A stretch of DNA of 36,743 nt from an uncultured Prevotellaceae bacterium (GTDB lineage: Bacteria; Bacteroidota; Bacteroidia; Bacteroidales; Bacteroidaceae): contig CAMJZV010000027.1 of the NCBI GenBank assembly GCA_946410305.1, forward strand, positions 1-36,743, written 5' to 3'. A program made the translations under genes and the position numbers. The notes beneath the pieces are model-generated. The model was given only the letters and a program-made list of their open reading frames with translations. It searched no databases and was not told the origin of the DNA. Shown here in pieces: positions 1 through 9,578 of the stretch. The stretch's first letter is position 1. Each line of letters starts with the position of its first letter.

Positions 1-39
1 TTAGCAAACTGCTGGTTTCAGCCACTCACCCATCCTTCC
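1..39 (-). tRNA. tRNA-Ser(GCT), 5' part only, cut by window start
   Basis: Read on the minus strand, the sequence opens with a seven-base acceptor strand (GGAAGGA), a D-arm closed by GGT/ACC, and an anticodon loop TTGCTAA, giving anticodon GCT (serine). The variable arm, T-arm and 3' end lie outside the window. A strong promoter lies 52-83 bases upstream. Identity rests on the anticodon and the 5' half only. Confidence 0.75.
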
Positions 40-90
40 AAAAGGACCCTGGAGTTCGAAACCGTGGGGTTATCTCCTTGATTGCGGGTG

Positions 91-122
91 CAAAGGTACG
101 TACTTTTTTTGAACCTTGCAAA
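91..122 (-). promoter_or_regulatory. Bacteroidota promoter for tRNA-Ser
   Basis: On the minus strand TTTG (122-119) is followed after 20 bases by TACCTTTG (98-91), an exact match to the Bacteroidota -33/-7 pattern. Transcription should start near base 86, giving a leader of roughly 45 bases before the tRNA. Confidence 0.7.
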
Positions 123-192
123 TTTTTCAGCAACTTTTTTCACTTTCTTGTTGACTTTTCTCTTTTTGCACCGTTTTTCGGTGCTTTAGAAG

Positions 193-265
193 AGCGGAAT
201 ACGGGACTCGAACCCGCGACCCTCGGCTTGGGAAGCCAATGCTCTACCAACTGAGCTAAATCCGC
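193..265 (-). tRNA. tRNA-Gly(CCC)
   Basis: Full cloverleaf on the minus strand: acceptor GCGGATT, D-arm GCTC/GAGC, anticodon stem TTGGC/GCCGA around loop TTCCCAA, T-arm GCGGG-TTCGAGT-CCCGT, discriminator T. The anticodon is CCC, reading GGG glycine codons. The sixth acceptor pair is a T-T mismatch. It lies 65 bases from tRNA-Thr on the same strand and is probably cotranscribed with it. Confidence 0.9.
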
Positions 266-330
266 AGCGTCATTTTTTAGAGAAAAAAAGAGGAGTCAGA
301 ACGATTAAATTCTGACTCCAGTGGAAAGTG

Positions 331-403
<73 letters not shown>

Positions 404-438
404 AGTCTTCCAAAGATCTCTTTGCTTGAAAGCGGTTG

Positions 439-446
439 CAAAGGTA
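439..446 (-). promoter_or_regulatory. -7 box for the tRNA-Thr/tRNA-Gly unit
   Basis: TACCTTTG on the minus strand, 36 bases upstream of tRNA-Thr. No clear -33 TTG is seen, because the expected place is occupied by 7-bp AGATTAA repeats. Confidence 0.6.
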
Positions 447-452
447 CAAAAA

Positions 453-487
453 AGATTAAAGATTAAAGATGAAAGATTAAAGATTTA
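453..487. repeat. 7-bp tandem repeat (AGATTAA type, 5 units)
   Basis: Five contiguous heptamers: AGATTAA, AGATTAA, AGATGAA, AGATTAA, AGATTTA. They lie between the 3' end of uvrA and the tRNA promoter. This is one of at least ten intergenic heptamer runs in the window. Confidence 0.85.
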
Positions 488-523
488 GCAGGCTATTAAC
501 ATTTTTTAGCCATGGAATTTGTT

Positions 524-3382
524 TTACAGTTTTTCTTTCAGGAATTTTCCTGTCAAACTCTTGGTGCAAGCGACTATCTGCTCTGGTGTTCCTGTGCAGA
601 CGACCTCTCCACCACGGTCGCCACCTTCGGGGCCCATGTCAATAATGTGGTCGGCACATTTGATGACATCCATATTGTGCTCGATGACAAGAATGGTGTG
701 GCCTCGTTCTATGAGTGCGTTGAAAGCCTGCAGCAAGCGGTTGATGTCGTGGAAATGCAGTCCAGTGGTAGGCTCGTCGAAGATAAAGAGGGTAGGCTCC
801 TGTCGTTCCTGACCAATGAAGTAGGCCAACTTGACGCGCTGGTTCTCACCACCAGAGAGCGTTGACGAGTTCTGACCGAGTTTGATGTAGCCCAAGCCCA
901 CGTCTTCGAGGGTTTTCAGACGAGCGACAATGGTTTTGGTCAGGGCATTGGGGGACAGTCCCCGTGTGTCCTCTTTTGACGACACGCAGGGGACAGTCCC
1001 CTGGAAGAAAGCGATGGCTTCGGAGATAGTCATGTTGAGCACATCGTCAATGTTCTTGCCACGATAGCGCACATCGAGGATGTCGTGCTTGAAACGGTGA
1101 CCATGACAGGCCTCGCACTCCAGTACAAGGTCGGCCATGAACTGCATCTCGACGGTTATCACGCCAGCACCCTTACACTCGTCGCAACGGCCACCATCGG
1201 CGTTGAACGAGAAATACTGGCTGGTGAAACCCATCTGCTGGGACAGTGGCTGGTCGGCAAAGAGGTCGCGGATAGCATCGTAGGCCTTGACATAGGTGGC
1301 AGGATTGGAGCGTGTGGACTTACCGATAGGGTTCTGGTCAACAAACTCCACATGACTGATGGCCTGATAGTCGCCTTCCAGTCCGCTGTATTCGCCTGGC
1401 GCATCGCAGACTTCTCCGAGGTGACGCTTGAGGGCAGGGTAGAGGATGCCCTTGACGAGGCTGGACTTGCCACTTCCCGAGACTCCTGTGACAACGGTCA
1501 TCACATTGAGGGGGATGTCAACAGTAGCCCCTTTGAGGTTGTTCATGCGTGCTCCCTTGATGGTTATCTTGCGATTCCAGGAGCGACGGCTTTGGGGGAG
1601 CATGATCTCTTCCTGATGGGTGAGGTAGCGGAGGGTGTGACTGCGCCCAACGACTGAGTCATCGGGAACACTGACGGGCCCTGCATACATGATTTCGCCA
1701 CCCAGACGACCTGCGTCGGGGCCTACATCGATAAGGTAGTCGGCAGCACGCATAATTTCTTCGTCGTGCTCGACGATGACAACAGTATTGCCCAGGTCGC
1801 GCAACTCTTTAAGGACTTTCAGCAAGCGATCGGTGTCGCGCTGATGGAGTCCGATGCTGGGCTCATCGAGGATATAGAGGCTGCCCACCAGCGAACTGCC
1901 CAACGAGGTGGTCAGGTTGATGCGCTGGCTCTCGCCACCCGACAAGGTGTTCGACATGCGGTTCAGCGTGAGATAACCCAGCCCCACGTCGAGCATGAAC
2001 TGCAGGCGCGTAGTAATCTCTGTAAGCAGGCGACGACCAATCTGCTGTTCCTGTTCGGTCAGCTCCAAATGGTCGAACCACTCCTTCAGACGGACGATGG
2101 GCATCTCGACAAGGTCAGAGATGCTGCGGCCGCCAATCTTCACATAGTCAGCCTCGGGCTTGAGGCGTGTTCCGTGACACTTGGGACATGTGGTCTTGCC
2201 ACGATAGCGGCTGAGCATGACACGATACTGTATCTTGTACTGGTTCTCCTTGACCATCTGGAAGAAATCATCGATGGACACACGCTCATACTTTGGACGA
2301 TGCTTATCAGAAGGTAAGCCATGCCACAGCATGTCTTTCTGCTTCTGCGTCAGATTATAGTAGGGCTCGAAGATAGGGAAGTCGTCTTGAGCTGCTCTGC
2401 GACAGAACTCCTCCTTCCACATCTTCATCTTCTCACCATGCCAGCACACCACGCAGCCGTCATAGACGGACAGGGACGTGTTGGGAATAACAAGGTGCTC
2501 ATCGATACCAATAATCTTGCCGAAGCCCTGACACTCAGGACAGGCACCTATGGGCGAATTGAAGGAGAAGAGGTTGTCGGTAGGTTCCTCGAAAGTAATG
2601 CCGTCAGCCTCGAAACGCACAGAGAAGTCGTAGCAGATATTCGATGGCAGGAACATCAGGCGACACTCGCCATGCCCCTCGTAGAAAGCCGTCTCGGCAG
2701 AGTCAACCAGTCGCGAGATGGCATCCTTGGCATCGTCGACAGAGAGACGGTCGATGACGAGATAGAGAGCCTCCCCCTTCCCCTCCAAAGGGAGGGGTGA
2801 TGGATTAGCCAGGAAGTCGTCGATGCGAACGATGTTGCCACCCTCGGCAATACGGATATAGCCATTCTGCAGATAGATCTTGAGCTGTTGCTCCAGGGTG
2901 CGGTTCTCTGACAGATGGATGGGCGCCATGATGACAAACTTGGTGCCTGTCGCATACTGGCGGGTACACTGGATAATGTCCTCAGTAGAGTGCTTCTTGA
3001 CCTCCTGACCGCTGACGGGCGAATAGGTGCGACCAATGCGGGCATAGAGCAGGCGCAGGTATTCGTAGATCTCGGTGGTGGTGCCAACGGTAGAGCGCGG
3101 ATTGCGCGAGATGACTTTCTGTTCGATGGCGATAGCCGGTGGGATGCCCTTGATGAAGTCACACTCGGGCTTGTTCATGCGCCCCAGAAACTGACGGGCA
3201 TAGGAAGACAGACTCTCTACATAGCGACGCTGACCCTCAGCATAAAGGGTGTCGAAAGCCAGTGACGACTTTCCACTACCTGACACACCGGCAATCACCA
3301 CGAGTTTGTTGCGTGGTATCTTGACATCGATGTTCTTCAGGTTGTTAACCCTGGCCCCCTTAATCTCTATGTAGTCCGTCAT
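524..3382 (-). CDS. uvrA: Excinuclease ABC subunit A (UvrA)
   Basis: Damage-recognition ATPase of nucleotide excision repair, acting in the cytoplasm with UvrB and UvrC. The protein has 952 residues against about 940 in E. coli. It has two ABC modules: Walker [13 protein letters not shown] near residue 32 and [11 protein letters not shown] in the second half, with signatures [10 protein letters not shown] and [10 protein letters not shown]. Zinc-finger CxxC pairs are visible (CPEC, CPKC, CDEC, CEAC). The start is the ATG at 3382, directly downstream of eleven 7-bp repeats. Two in-frame inserts come from palindromic DNA repeats: about residues 194-205 (PLPLEGKGE) and about 794-812 (QGTVPC...RGLSP), the latter just before the second ABC signature region. 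It is last in a same-strand run after lysA. Both inserts lie between conserved motifs, so the protein is probably functional. Confidence 0.98.
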   Translation of the reverse strand: MTDYIEIKGARVNNLKNIDVKIPRNKLVVIAGVSGSGKSSLAFDTLYAEGQRRYVESLSSYARQFLGRMNKPECDFIKGIPPAIAIEQKVISRNPRSTVGTTTEIYEYLRLLYARIGRTYSPVSGQEVKKHSTEDIIQCTRQYATGTKFVIMAPIHLSENRTLEQQLKIYLQNGYIRIAEGGNIVRIDDFLANPSPLPLEGKGEALYLVIDRLSVDDAKDAISRLVDSAETAFYEGHGECRLMFLPSNICYDFSVRFEADGITFEEPTDNLFSFNSPIGACPECQGFGKIIGIDEHLVIPNTSLSVYDGCVVCWHGEKMKMWKEEFCRRAAQDDFPIFEPYYNLTQKQKDMLWHGLPSDKHRPKYERVSIDDFFQMVKENQYKIQYRVMLSRYRGKTTCPKCHGTRLKPEADYVKIGGRSISDLVEMPIVRLKEWFDHLELTEQEQQIGRRLLTEITTRLQFMLDVGLGYLTLNRMSNTLSGGESQRINLTTSLGSSLVGSLYILDEPSIGLHQRDTDRLLKVLKELRDLGNTVVIVEHDEEIMRAADYLIDVGPDAGRLGGEIMYAGPVSVPDDSVVGRSHTLRYLTHQEEIMLPQSRRSWNRKITIKGARMNNLKGATVDIPLNVMTVVTGVSGSGKSSLVKGILYPALKRHLGEVCDAPGEYSGLEGDYQAISHVEFVDQNPIGKSTRSNPATYVKAYDAIRDLFADQPLSQQMGFTSQYFSFNADGGRCDECKGAGVITVEMQFMADLVLECEACHGHRFKHDILDVRYRGKNIDDVLNMTISEAIAFFQGTVPCVSSKEDTRGLSPNALTKTIVARLKTLEDVGLGYIKLGQNSSTLSGGENQRVKLAYFIGQERQEPTLFIFDEPTTGLHFHDINRLLQAFNALIERGHTILVIEHNMDVIKCADHIIDMGPEGGDRGGEVVCTGTPEQIVACTKSLTGKFLKEKL
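951..1001. repeat. 51-bp palindromic repeat inside uvrA
   Basis: Two copies of GGGGACAGTCCCC (951-963 and 989-1001), itself nearly palindromic, flank an inner inverted repeat GTGTGTC/GACACGC around a 10-base loop. The element is 51 bp, exactly 17 codons. It adds about 17-20 residues to UvrA relative to the family at this point without shifting the frame. Confidence 0.8.
2770..2797. repeat. GC-rich palindromic repeat inside uvrA
   Basis: This copy has a CCTCCCCC head followed by a CCCCTCC-AAAG-GGAGGGG hairpin. It encodes the PLPLEGKGE stretch of UvrA domain I on the minus strand. The same repeat occurs in hisH (twice), the primase-helicase (twice), an ABC permease (twice) and after the HU gene. 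Confidence 0.8.
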
Positions 3383-3459
3383 CTTAATGCTTAATTCTTA
3401 ATTCTTAATTCTTAATTCTTAATGCTTAATGCTTAATGCTTAATGCTTAATGCTTAATG
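3383..3459. repeat. 11-unit 7-bp tandem repeat directly upstream of the uvrA start
   Basis: Eleven contiguous heptamers of CTTAATG or CTTAATT on the plus strand (CATTAAG/AATTAAG in the uvrA mRNA). The run ends one base before the uvrA ATG and starts 8 bases from the lysA stop. It therefore fills the uvrA translation-initiation region. Confidence 0.95.
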
Positions 3460-3467
3460 CTTGTCAA

Positions 3468-4625
3468 TTATAACTCTTCGCTGATATAACCCACGGGCAA
3501 CTTGCGGCAGTTGTACTGCGACGCCATAATCTCGCCATAGGCTCCTGCGGAACGGATAGCAAGAAGGTCGCCGCGATGTGCCTTGTTCAGGTCAATCTGC
3601 TTGGCAAAGACATCTGTCGACTCGCAGATGGGACCTACCACGTCGTAAGCCTCAACAGGTTCCTCGCTCGACAGGTTCTCTATCTTGTGATAGGCCTGAT
3701 AGAGCGCAGGACGAATGAGGTCGGTGAAGCCAGCATCGACAATGCAGAACTTCTTGACGTGTCCCTCTTTAATATATAAGGTACGCGTGATAAGCGAGCC
3801 ACACTGAGCAACTACGGCACGACCCAACTCGAAGTGCAGGGTCTGGCCGTCGCGCAACTTCAGCTTCTTGGCATAGGTATCGAAGTAAGCCTTGAAATCG
3901 GGAATGGGCACACGGTTGGGGTGCTGGTAGTCTACGCCCAGACCACCACCGACATTGATGTGCTCTACGCGGATGCGGTGACGCTCCAACTCGTTCTGCA
4001 GTTCGTTGACACGATTGCAGAGCGCCTCGAAGTCGCCCATGTCCAGTATCTGACTGCCAATATGGAAGTGCAAGCCGACCACCTTGATGTTTGCCATCTG
4101 CGAGGCTTCCTCGATGACGGGCAGCATATCGCGCATGTCGATGCCGAACTTGTTCTCAGCAAGTCCCGTGGTGATATTTGCGTGAGTATGTGCACCCACA
4201 TTGGGATTCAGGCGGAAGGCCACACGAGCCACCTTGCCTTTCTGGGATGCCAGTTCGTTGATAACCTCCAACTCGGGAATGCTCTCCACATTGAAGCAGA
4301 AGATGTCGTTGTCCAAACCGAGATTAATCTCCCAGTCACTCTTGCCCACGCCAGCGTAGACAATCTTCGAACTGGGGAAACCTGCCTTGACGCTGGCCTC
4401 TATCTCGCCACCGCTGACACAGTCAACACCCAAGCCTGCCTCACGGATAATTCTGAGCACCTTGGGGTTGGCATTGGCCTTGACGGCATAGTGCACACAA
4501 AAGCCCTCATGTCTGCTGGTCTCTTGGTTGATTGCACGAAGCGTCTGACGAAGCAGTTCCGCATCGTAATAGTAGAATGGCGTCTGAAGACGTCCCAGTT
4601 TTTCTAAAGGAAATATTCCTTTCAT
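3468..4625 (-). CDS. lysA: Diaminopimelate decarboxylase
   Basis: PLP enzyme that decarboxylates meso-diaminopimelate to lysine, the last lysine step. The protein has 385 residues, a little shorter than the E. coli enzyme (about 420) but normal for Bacteroidota. The PLP lysine is K49 in HYAVKANANP. HFHIGSQ and the glycine-rich GGGLGVDY phosphate-binding stretch follow, then ELGRAVVAQCG, and the substrate loop CESTDVF with its active-site cysteine. It lies 44 bases downstream of lysC on the same strand, so the first and last enzymes of the pathway are paired. The gap between them is made of ATAGATN heptamers. Confidence 0.97.
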   Translation of the reverse strand: MKGIFPLEKLGRLQTPFYYYDAELLRQTLRAINQETSRHEGFCVHYAVKANANPKVLRIIREAGLGVDCVSGGEIEASVKAGFPSSKIVYAGVGKSDWEINLGLDNDIFCFNVESIPELEVINELASQKGKVARVAFRLNPNVGAHTHANITTGLAENKFGIDMRDMLPVIEEASQMANIKVVGLHFHIGSQILDMGDFEALCNRVNELQNELERHRIRVEHINVGGGLGVDYQHPNRVPIPDFKAYFDTYAKKLKLRDGQTLHFELGRAVVAQCGSLITRTLYIKEGHVKKFCIVDAGFTDLIRPALYQAYHKIENLSSEEPVEAYDVVGPICESTDVFAKQIDLNKAHRGDLLAIRSAGAYGEIMASQYNCRKLPVGYISEEL

Positions 4626-4641
4626 AGTCTTTCTTGTGTTG

Positions 4642-4669
4642 GAAACTATTATCTATAATCTATCATCTA
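4642..4669. repeat. 7-bp tandem repeat (ATAGATN) in the lysC-lysA gap
   Basis: On the minus strand four units follow the lysC stop: ATAGATG, ATAGATT, ATAGATA, ATAGTTT. This short, degenerate run keeps the 7-bp period seen elsewhere with unrelated unit sequence. Confidence 0.7.
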
Positions 4670-5989
4670 TTATTTGTTGAACAACTCGTTGCTAAGAGCC
4701 TGCAGTGCACGCTTCTTGTCCTCCTCCTTGATGAGGAACGAGATGTTGTAGTTGCTGCCACCGTAAGAAATCATGCGAACGGGAATGTTCTTCATGGCTT
4801 CCAATACCTGCGTCTCAAAACCGATGTTCGACCAGTCAAGATCACCAACGACGCAGACAACACACATGCCTGTGTCAACAGTGACGGTGCCGTACTTCTT
4901 CAACTCGTCAACAATCTCACCCAGGTGGGCAGAGTTGTCGATAGACATGGAAACACCCACCTCAGAGGTGCATACCATATCGATTGGTGTCTGATAAGAC
5001 TCGAAGATCTCGAAGACCTTGCGCAGGAAACCTGTGGCCAGCAGCATGCGGCTTGACTTGATCTTGATGGCGATGATGTTGTCCTTAGCGGCAACGGCCT
5101 TGATCTTACCGTACTCCGTCTTGTTAGAGATGGTAGTACCCTCAGCATCGGGCTGCATGGTATTGAGCAGACGAACAGGGATGCCAGCATACTTGGCAGG
5201 CTGAACGCAGGTGGGGTGCAGAATCTTAGCACCGAAGTAGGCTAGCTCAGCAGCCTCCTCGAAGTGCAGCTGGTGAACGGGCTCGGTCTTGTCAACGACA
5301 CGTGGGTCGTTGTTGTGCATGCCGTCGATGTCTGTCCATATCTGAATCTCCTCAGCGTTCAGGGCAGCACCAATCAGTGAAGCGGTATAGTCAGAACCAC
5401 CACGCTGCAGGTTGTCAATTTCACCATAGGCGTTGCGACAGATGAACCCCTGAGTGATATACACCTGGTTGCCCTCGTTCTTCTCCATGATGGCAGCGAG
5501 CTTCTCCTTGATATATACAGGATCGGGCTCTGAGTTCTTGTCAGTGCGCATGAAGTCAAGGGCATTCAGCAGAACGGCCTTGATGCCCTGCTCCTGCATG
5601 TAGTTGACTACCATGTTGGTAGACATCATCTCACCCTGTGCCACGATGCTCTTCTCCTCGAACGAGGTGAACAGCTCCTTGGTGAATGAGCGCAGATAGT
5701 TCATCTCTGAAATCAGGAACTCACGGGTCTGCTCCTTCGTAGCATCCTTCGTGTAGAGTTCGTCGACATGCTTCATGTACTTACGCTCCAACTGGTTGAT
5801 GACTTCGTTGGCACCCTCAGGATTCTTCTTGTACAGGTAGTCTGCAATCTCCACCAGCGAATTGGTGGTGCCCGACATGGCTGAGAGCACGACGAAAACG
5901 GGTTCTCCCGACTTGGTTACTAACTTTGTTACCTCCTTCATGCGGTCCGGTGTACCCACCGAAGTACCGCCAAACTTCATTACTTTCAT
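4670..5989 (-). CDS. lysC: Aspartate kinase (monofunctional)
   Basis: Phosphorylates aspartate, the committed step to lysine, threonine and methionine. The protein has 439 residues with the N-terminal kinase signature KFGGTSVG at residues 5-12, VVLSAMSGTTN, the substrate region GGSDYTASLIGAAL, and WTDIDGMHNNDPRVV. Two C-terminal ACT-type regulatory segments follow from about residue 300, where allosteric inhibition by lysine or threonine would act. There is no homoserine dehydrogenase domain, unlike the ThrA fusion. Two in-frame methionines lie at the start (MKVMKFGG); the upstream one is used here. It precedes lysA in the same direction and follows ftsE. Confidence 0.97.
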   Translation of the reverse strand: MKVMKFGGTSVGTPDRMKEVTKLVTKSGEPVFVVLSAMSGTTNSLVEIADYLYKKNPEGANEVINQLERKYMKHVDELYTKDATKEQTREFLISEMNYLRSFTKELFTSFEEKSIVAQGEMMSTNMVVNYMQEQGIKAVLLNALDFMRTDKNSEPDPVYIKEKLAAIMEKNEGNQVYITQGFICRNAYGEIDNLQRGGSDYTASLIGAALNAEEIQIWTDIDGMHNNDPRVVDKTEPVHQLHFEEAAELAYFGAKILHPTCVQPAKYAGIPVRLLNTMQPDAEGTTISNKTEYGKIKAVAAKDNIIAIKIKSSRMLLATGFLRKVFEIFESYQTPIDMVCTSEVGVSMSIDNSAHLGEIVDELKKYGTVTVDTGMCVVCVVGDLDWSNIGFETQVLEAMKNIPVRMISYGGSNYNISFLIKEEDKKRALQALSNELFNK

Positions 5990-5991
5990 TG

Positions 5992-6026
5992 TATATAATT
6001 TTTAATCTTTAATTTTTCATCTTTCA
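5992..6026. repeat. 7-bp tandem repeat upstream of lysC
   Basis: On the minus strand the units are TGAAAGA, TGAAAAA, TTAAAGA, TTAAAAA, TTATATA. They end two bases before the lysC ATG and fill the whole ftsE-lysC gap. Confidence 0.7.
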
Positions 6027-6027
6027 T

Positions 6028-6786
6028 TTATAACGACAGGTCTTCACGAGCGCTGTAGTCTACTGCAGACGTCTCACCGCTTTCTTCATCGTCGTTGAGC
6101 GCCATCGTGTTGTAGGTCTCAGTAATATCTTCCAGATGACCATCGACACAACGATAGACAATGCCTGGATACTCGTTGAGCAACGAGATGTTGTGGGTCG
6201 TCATAATGACAGCCGTACCGGTCTGCGTAATCTGGCGCAACAGCTGGATGATGTTGGCAGCTGTCTCCAGGTCAAGATTGCCTGTAGGCTCGTCGGCAAC
6301 GATGAGCTTGGGACGATTCAAGATGGCACGGGCAATGGCGATGCGCTGCTGTTCACCACCAGAGAGCTCGTGGGGATAGCGGTCAATGAAGTCAGTCATC
6401 TCTACATCTTCCAGCACGTCGTGGATGCGCTCGTCAATCTCGTCGTTCTTCTTCCACCCGGTGGCTTTCAGCACGAATTTCAGATTCTCATAGACGGTGC
6501 GGTCGCCCAGCAGCTGGAAGTCCTGGAAGATGATTCCCATCTGACGGCGAAGGGCAGGGATGTACTTCTGCTTCAATTCGCGCAGGTCGTGGTTGAGGAC
6601 AAAGGCATTCTCAGCATTCTCTACGTCCATCTCGAAATAGATGGTCTTCAGCAGCGAGCTCTTACCAGAACCGACACGTCCTATGACATAGATGAACTCG
6701 CCCTCGTCTACATGGAAGTCAACATCATGTAGCACAGGGGCTCCATCCTTATGGTAGATGTCTACCTTCTTGTAATCTATCAGCAT
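6028..6786 (-). CDS. ftsE: FtsE-type cell-division ABC ATPase
   Basis: ATPase subunit that with the membrane protein FtsX forms a septal-ring complex controlling peptidoglycan hydrolases. The protein has 252 residues. Walker A is GRVGSGKSS (36-44, K42), then [18 protein letters not shown], signature LSGGEQQR, Walker [12 protein letters not shown] and switch histidine TTHN. The QDFQLL-DRTV region is characteristic of FtsE. The C-terminal tail of about 25 acidic residues is longer than in E. coli FtsE (222 residues). No ftsX is adjacent. A LolD-like export ATPase is the main alternative. It lies 12 bases after hisIE. Confidence 0.85.
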   Translation of the reverse strand: MLIDYKKVDIYHKDGAPVLHDVDFHVDEGEFIYVIGRVGSGKSSLLKTIYFEMDVENAENAFVLNHDLRELKQKYIPALRRQMGIIFQDFQLLGDRTVYENLKFVLKATGWKKNDEIDERIHDVLEDVEMTDFIDRYPHELSGGEQQRIAIARAILNRPKLIVADEPTGNLDLETAANIIQLLRQITQTGTAVIMTTHNISLLNEYPGIVYRCVDGHLEDITETYNTMALNDDEESGETSAVDYSAREDLSL

Positions 6787-6798
6787 ATCTTTATATTT

Positions 6799-7446
6799 TT
6801 ATTTCATTTTACCTGCAGCCTTTGCTTCACGGCGCTGCTTGTCCCAGTTGGGATCATGGCGCTTGTGGAGCTCTTCAGCAACATCCTCGATGCGCAGGCC
6901 TTTCTCGGTCAGTAAGACAATGAGATGATATAGCAGGTCGCTGGCCTCATAGACCAAGTGGTCGTCAGTGCCATTGGTGGCTTCGATGACGGTCTCTAGC
7001 GCTTCCTCGCCCACCTTCTGGGCTATCTTATTGACGCCTTTGGTAAAGAGACTGGTGGTATAAGACCCTTCGGGCATTTCCTGCTTGCGCTTGTCGATGA
7101 ACGACTGCAGCTCTGACAGGAAGAGTAGGGGATTGCCCTCGTTCTCCTCGCCCCAACAGGTGTCAGTACCTGTATGACAGGTTGGACCGACAGGATTGAC
7201 ACGAACCAGCAGGGTATCGTTGTCGCAGTCAATCTTCATGTCCACGAGGTTCAGGAAGTGGCCACTGGTCTCTCCCTTCGTCCACAGCGTATTACGGGTA
7301 CGGCTCCAGAAGGTGACATGCTTGGTCTCCAAGGTCTTCTCGTAGGCTTCCTCGTTCATGAAGCCCAGCATTAGCACGTTCTTCGTCGCTGCATCCTGTA
7401 TGATGGCAGGCACCAAGCCACCCATCTTCTCAAAATCTATCTTCAT
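6799..7446 (-). CDS. hisIE: Bifunctional phosphoribosyl-AMP cyclohydrolase / phosphoribosyl-ATP pyrophosphatase
   Basis: Carries out histidine steps 2 and 3. The N-terminal HisI domain (about 1-115) shows the metal and substrate motifs [13 protein letters not shown] and CHTG-x-DTC. The C-terminal HisE domain (about 120-215) has the MazG-like helix [13 protein letters not shown]. The 215-residue length fits the fused form. Its ATG overlaps the hisF stop by four bases, so translation is probably coupled. It closes the hisH-A-F-IE block. Confidence 0.97.
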   Translation of the reverse strand: MKIDFEKMGGLVPAIIQDAATKNVLMLGFMNEEAYEKTLETKHVTFWSRTRNTLWTKGETSGHFLNLVDMKIDCDNDTLLVRVNPVGPTCHTGTDTCWGEENEGNPLLFLSELQSFIDKRKQEMPEGSYTTSLFTKGVNKIAQKVGEEALETVIEATNGTDDHLVYEASDLLYHLIVLLTEKGLRIEDVAEELHKRHDPNWDKQRREAKAAGKMK

Positions 7447-8201
7447 ATTCTTACGTTTATTCCTTCGTTGTGTAAATATTGTTTCAGTTCCGGAACGGGT
7501 ATCTCGCCAAAGTGGAATACAGAGGCGGCTAAAGCAGCATCAGCATGTCCCTCTGTGAACACGTCGCGGAAATGCTCCTTCTTGCCGGCACCACCACTGG
7601 CGATGATGGGGATGGATAGCGTATCTGACAATTCGCGCAGGGCCTCGTTGGCATAGCCGTTCTTCGTTCCGTCATGGTTCATCGAGGTAAAGAGTATCTC
7701 GCCAGCGCCACGCTCCTGAGCCTCACGGGCCCACTCGAAGAGTCCTCGCTCTGTACGTTCGCGGCCTCCTTTCAGATAGCAGTGCCAACCGTCTTCATCC
7801 AGACGGGCATCGATGGCCACCACACACACCTGGCTACCAAAACGGTTTGTAATCTCGTCAATAAGTTCAGGGCGACGGATGGCAGCAGAATTAATACTGA
7901 CCTTATCGGCTCCAGCATAGAGCAGGCGTTCTACATCCTTCAACTCATTGATGCCACCACCAACGGTAAAGGGTATATTCAGCGTCTGGGCTACCTTTGT
8001 AACCATCTCGGTAAACGTCTTGCGACCTTCAAACGAGGCTGTGATGTCCAGAAAACATAGCTCGTCGGCACCCTGCTCAGAATAGGCTTTGCCGAGTTCT
8101 ACAGGGTCACCGGCACTTCGCAGATTTACGAAGTTGATGCCTTTTACGGTCTCACCGTCTTTGACGTCCAGACAGGGTATTATGCGTTTTGCCAGTCCCA
8201 T
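7443..8201 (-). CDS. hisF: Imidazole glycerol phosphate synthase, cyclase subunit HisF
   Basis: (beta/alpha)8-barrel that with HisH converts PRFAR and glutamine-derived ammonia to imidazole glycerol phosphate and AICAR. The protein has 252 residues. Catalytic aspartate D12 lies in PCLDVKDG and a second in VAIDAR. Phosphate-binding loops GGGIN and ASGGAGK are present. The start overlaps hisA by 22 bases and the end overlaps hisIE by four. HisH lies two genes upstream. Confidence 0.98.
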   Translation of the reverse strand: MGLAKRIIPCLDVKDGETVKGINFVNLRSAGDPVELGKAYSEQGADELCFLDITASFEGRKTFTEMVTKVAQTLNIPFTVGGGINELKDVERLLYAGADKVSINSAAIRRPELIDEITNRFGSQVCVVAIDARLDEDGWHCYLKGGRERTERGLFEWAREAQERGAGEILFTSMNHDGTKNGYANEALRELSDTLSIPIIASGGAGKKEHFRDVFTEGHADAALAASVFHFGEIPVPELKQYLHNEGINVRI

Positions 8202-8902
8202 AGTTCTTGCAGATTAATTTTACCTTCATAAATGGCCTTGCCGAAGACTACAGCAGGAATGCCTGCAGCATCCAAAGCCTTGATGTCGTCAATAGATGAC
8301 ACGCCGCCACTGGCTATCAGATGTAGCTGAGGGTAGGCCTTCATGACCTTCTTGTAGAGGTCAATGGCAGGACCTGCCAATGTGCCGTCTTTCGAAATCT
8401 CTGTACAAAGCACTTTGCTGACGCCAGCGTCGATATATTTTTGGAGGAAGGGTAGGAGGTCTTCCGTAGAATCTTCCTTCCAACCATTGATGCTGATCTT
8501 GCCATTTCTGACGTCAGCACCGAGGATAATGCGCTCTGCACCATATTTCTCCAGCCATCCCATAAAACGGTCGGGCTCTGTGACGGCAATACTGCCAATG
8601 GTCACCATTGAGGCTCCATGGCTGAAAGCAATCTCGATGTCTTCGTCCGTCTTGATGCCACCACCAAAATCAATAGTCAAACTGGTCTCAGAAGCACAAC
8701 TTCTGAGCACAGGACTGTTGACGATATGCTTTGACTTGGCACCATCCAAGTCTACCATATGCAGGCGCTGATAACCAATGCGCTCAAACTCCAGAGCCAT
8801 ATCCAACGGGCTGCCATAGACCGTTTTCTGGTCATAGTCGCCCTTGGTCAAGCGTACACACTGGCCATTGATGATATCTATTGCGGGAATCAGTTCTATC
8901 AT
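8180..8902 (-). CDS. hisA: ProFAR isomerase HisA
   Basis: Isomerises 5'-ProFAR to PRFAR in histidine biosynthesis. The 240-residue barrel is close to E. coli HisA (245). The N-terminus [14 protein letters not shown] contains the catalytic aspartate D9. [12 protein letters not shown] and [11 protein letters not shown] are the two phosphate-binding loops. It overlaps hisH by four bases and hisF by 22. Confidence 0.97.
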   Translation of the reverse strand: MIELIPAIDIINGQCVRLTKGDYDQKTVYGSPLDMALEFERIGYQRLHMVDLDGAKSKHIVNSPVLRSCASETSLTIDFGGGIKTDEDIEIAFSHGASMVTIGSIAVTEPDRFMGWLEKYGAERIILGADVRNGKISINGWKEDSTEDLLPFLQKYIDAGVSKVLCTEISKDGTLAGPAIDLYKKVMKAYPQLHLIASGGVSSIDDIKALDAAGIPAVVFGKAIYEGKINLQELWDWQNA

Positions 8903-9543
8903 AGCTCTAAGAAATTCTTTAAAATTTGTTCTCCAACCTTTCCGCTCTTTTCCGGATGGAATTGGCAGGTGTAGAAGTTGTCCTTATGCATAGACGCAGA
9001 GTAGGGGAGAATGTAGTCTGCCGTAGCAATGGTCTCTTCGCAAACAGGAACATAGTAGCTATGTACGAAATAAACGTAAGGAGCTGCCTCCCCCGTCCCC
9101 TCCAAAGGGAGGGGGGACAAGAGTCCTTCCATCAGTGGATCAACACGCCCCTCCTTTTGGAGGGGTTGGGGGAGGCTCAGTTTATTCCAACCCATACAGG
9201 GCACCTTGTCCTCGTGGTTCTTTGGCTGGAAACGCTTGACATCGGCATCGAAAATACCGATGCACGCTACGTCGCCTTCCTCAGAATGCTTGCAGAGAAG
9301 CTGCTGGCCAACGCAGATACCGAAGACGGGCTGTTTCAGGTCACGAATAACCTCGTCAAGTCTGCGCGCTTTCAGATATTCCATCGCCTCAGCAGCATGT
9401 CCCTGACCAGGAAACAGCACGCGATCGGCCTTCTTCAGCTGCTCAGCATCGTCGGTCAGTAGGGGTTCAATACCCATTCTGCGAAGGGCATTCACCACAC
9501 TATAGATGTTTCCTGCGTTATATTTAACGATAGCTACATTCAT
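8899..9543 (-). CDS. hisH: Imidazole glycerol phosphate synthase, glutaminase subunit HisH, with repeat-encoded insert
   Basis: Class I glutamine amidotransferase that feeds ammonia to HisF. The 214 residues exceed the usual 196-200. The nucleophile is C77 in FGICVGQQLL (the family more often has GICLGMQ), and H196 and E198 lie in HPEKSG. Residues 122-155 are encoded by an inverted pair of GC-rich palindromic repeats plus the 31 bases between them. This explains the excess length and falls between the cysteine and the conserved YFVHSYY strand. The start ATG follows five 7-bp repeats in the purU-hisH gap. The catalytic residues are intact, so the enzyme is probably active. Confidence 0.95.
   Translation of the reverse strand: MNVAIVKYNAGNIYSVVNALRRMGIEPLLTDDAEQLKKADRVLFPGQGHAAEAMEYLKARRLDEVIRDLKQPVFGICVGQQLLCKHSEEGDVACIGIFDADVKRFQPKNHEDKVPCMGWNKLSLPQPLQKEGRVDPLMEGLLSPLPLEGTGEAAPYVYFVHSYYVPVCEETIATADYILPYSASMHKDNFYTCQFHPEKSGKVGEQILKNFLEL
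9087..9116. repeat. GC-rich palindromic repeat in hisH, copy 1
   Basis: A CCTCCCCC head is followed by a CCCCTCC-AAAG-GGAGGGG hairpin. It is in inverted orientation to the copy at 9148-9175. Confidence 0.85.
9148..9175. repeat. GC-rich palindromic repeat in hisH, copy 2 (inverted)
   Basis: A CCCCTCC-TTTT-GGAGGGG hairpin is followed by a GGGGGAGG tail. It is the reverse-complement type of the copy at 9087-9116, 31 bases away, so the two could form a long stem in hisH mRNA. Confidence 0.85.
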
Positions 9544-9578
9544 AATTAAGCATTAAGAATTATGCATTAAGAATTAAC
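9544..9578. repeat. 7-bp tandem repeat upstream of hisH
   Basis: Five plus-strand units: AATTAAG, CATTAAG, AATTATG, CATTAAG, AATTAAC. They lie directly before the hisH start and overlap the purU stop. Confidence 0.85.

Noticed and set aside
40..90. T-arm-like GGTTTCGAAC upstream of tRNA-Ser, suggesting a second tRNA remnant
   Set aside because: No matching five-base T-stem, acceptor or anticodon arm; it fits the leader after the promoter.
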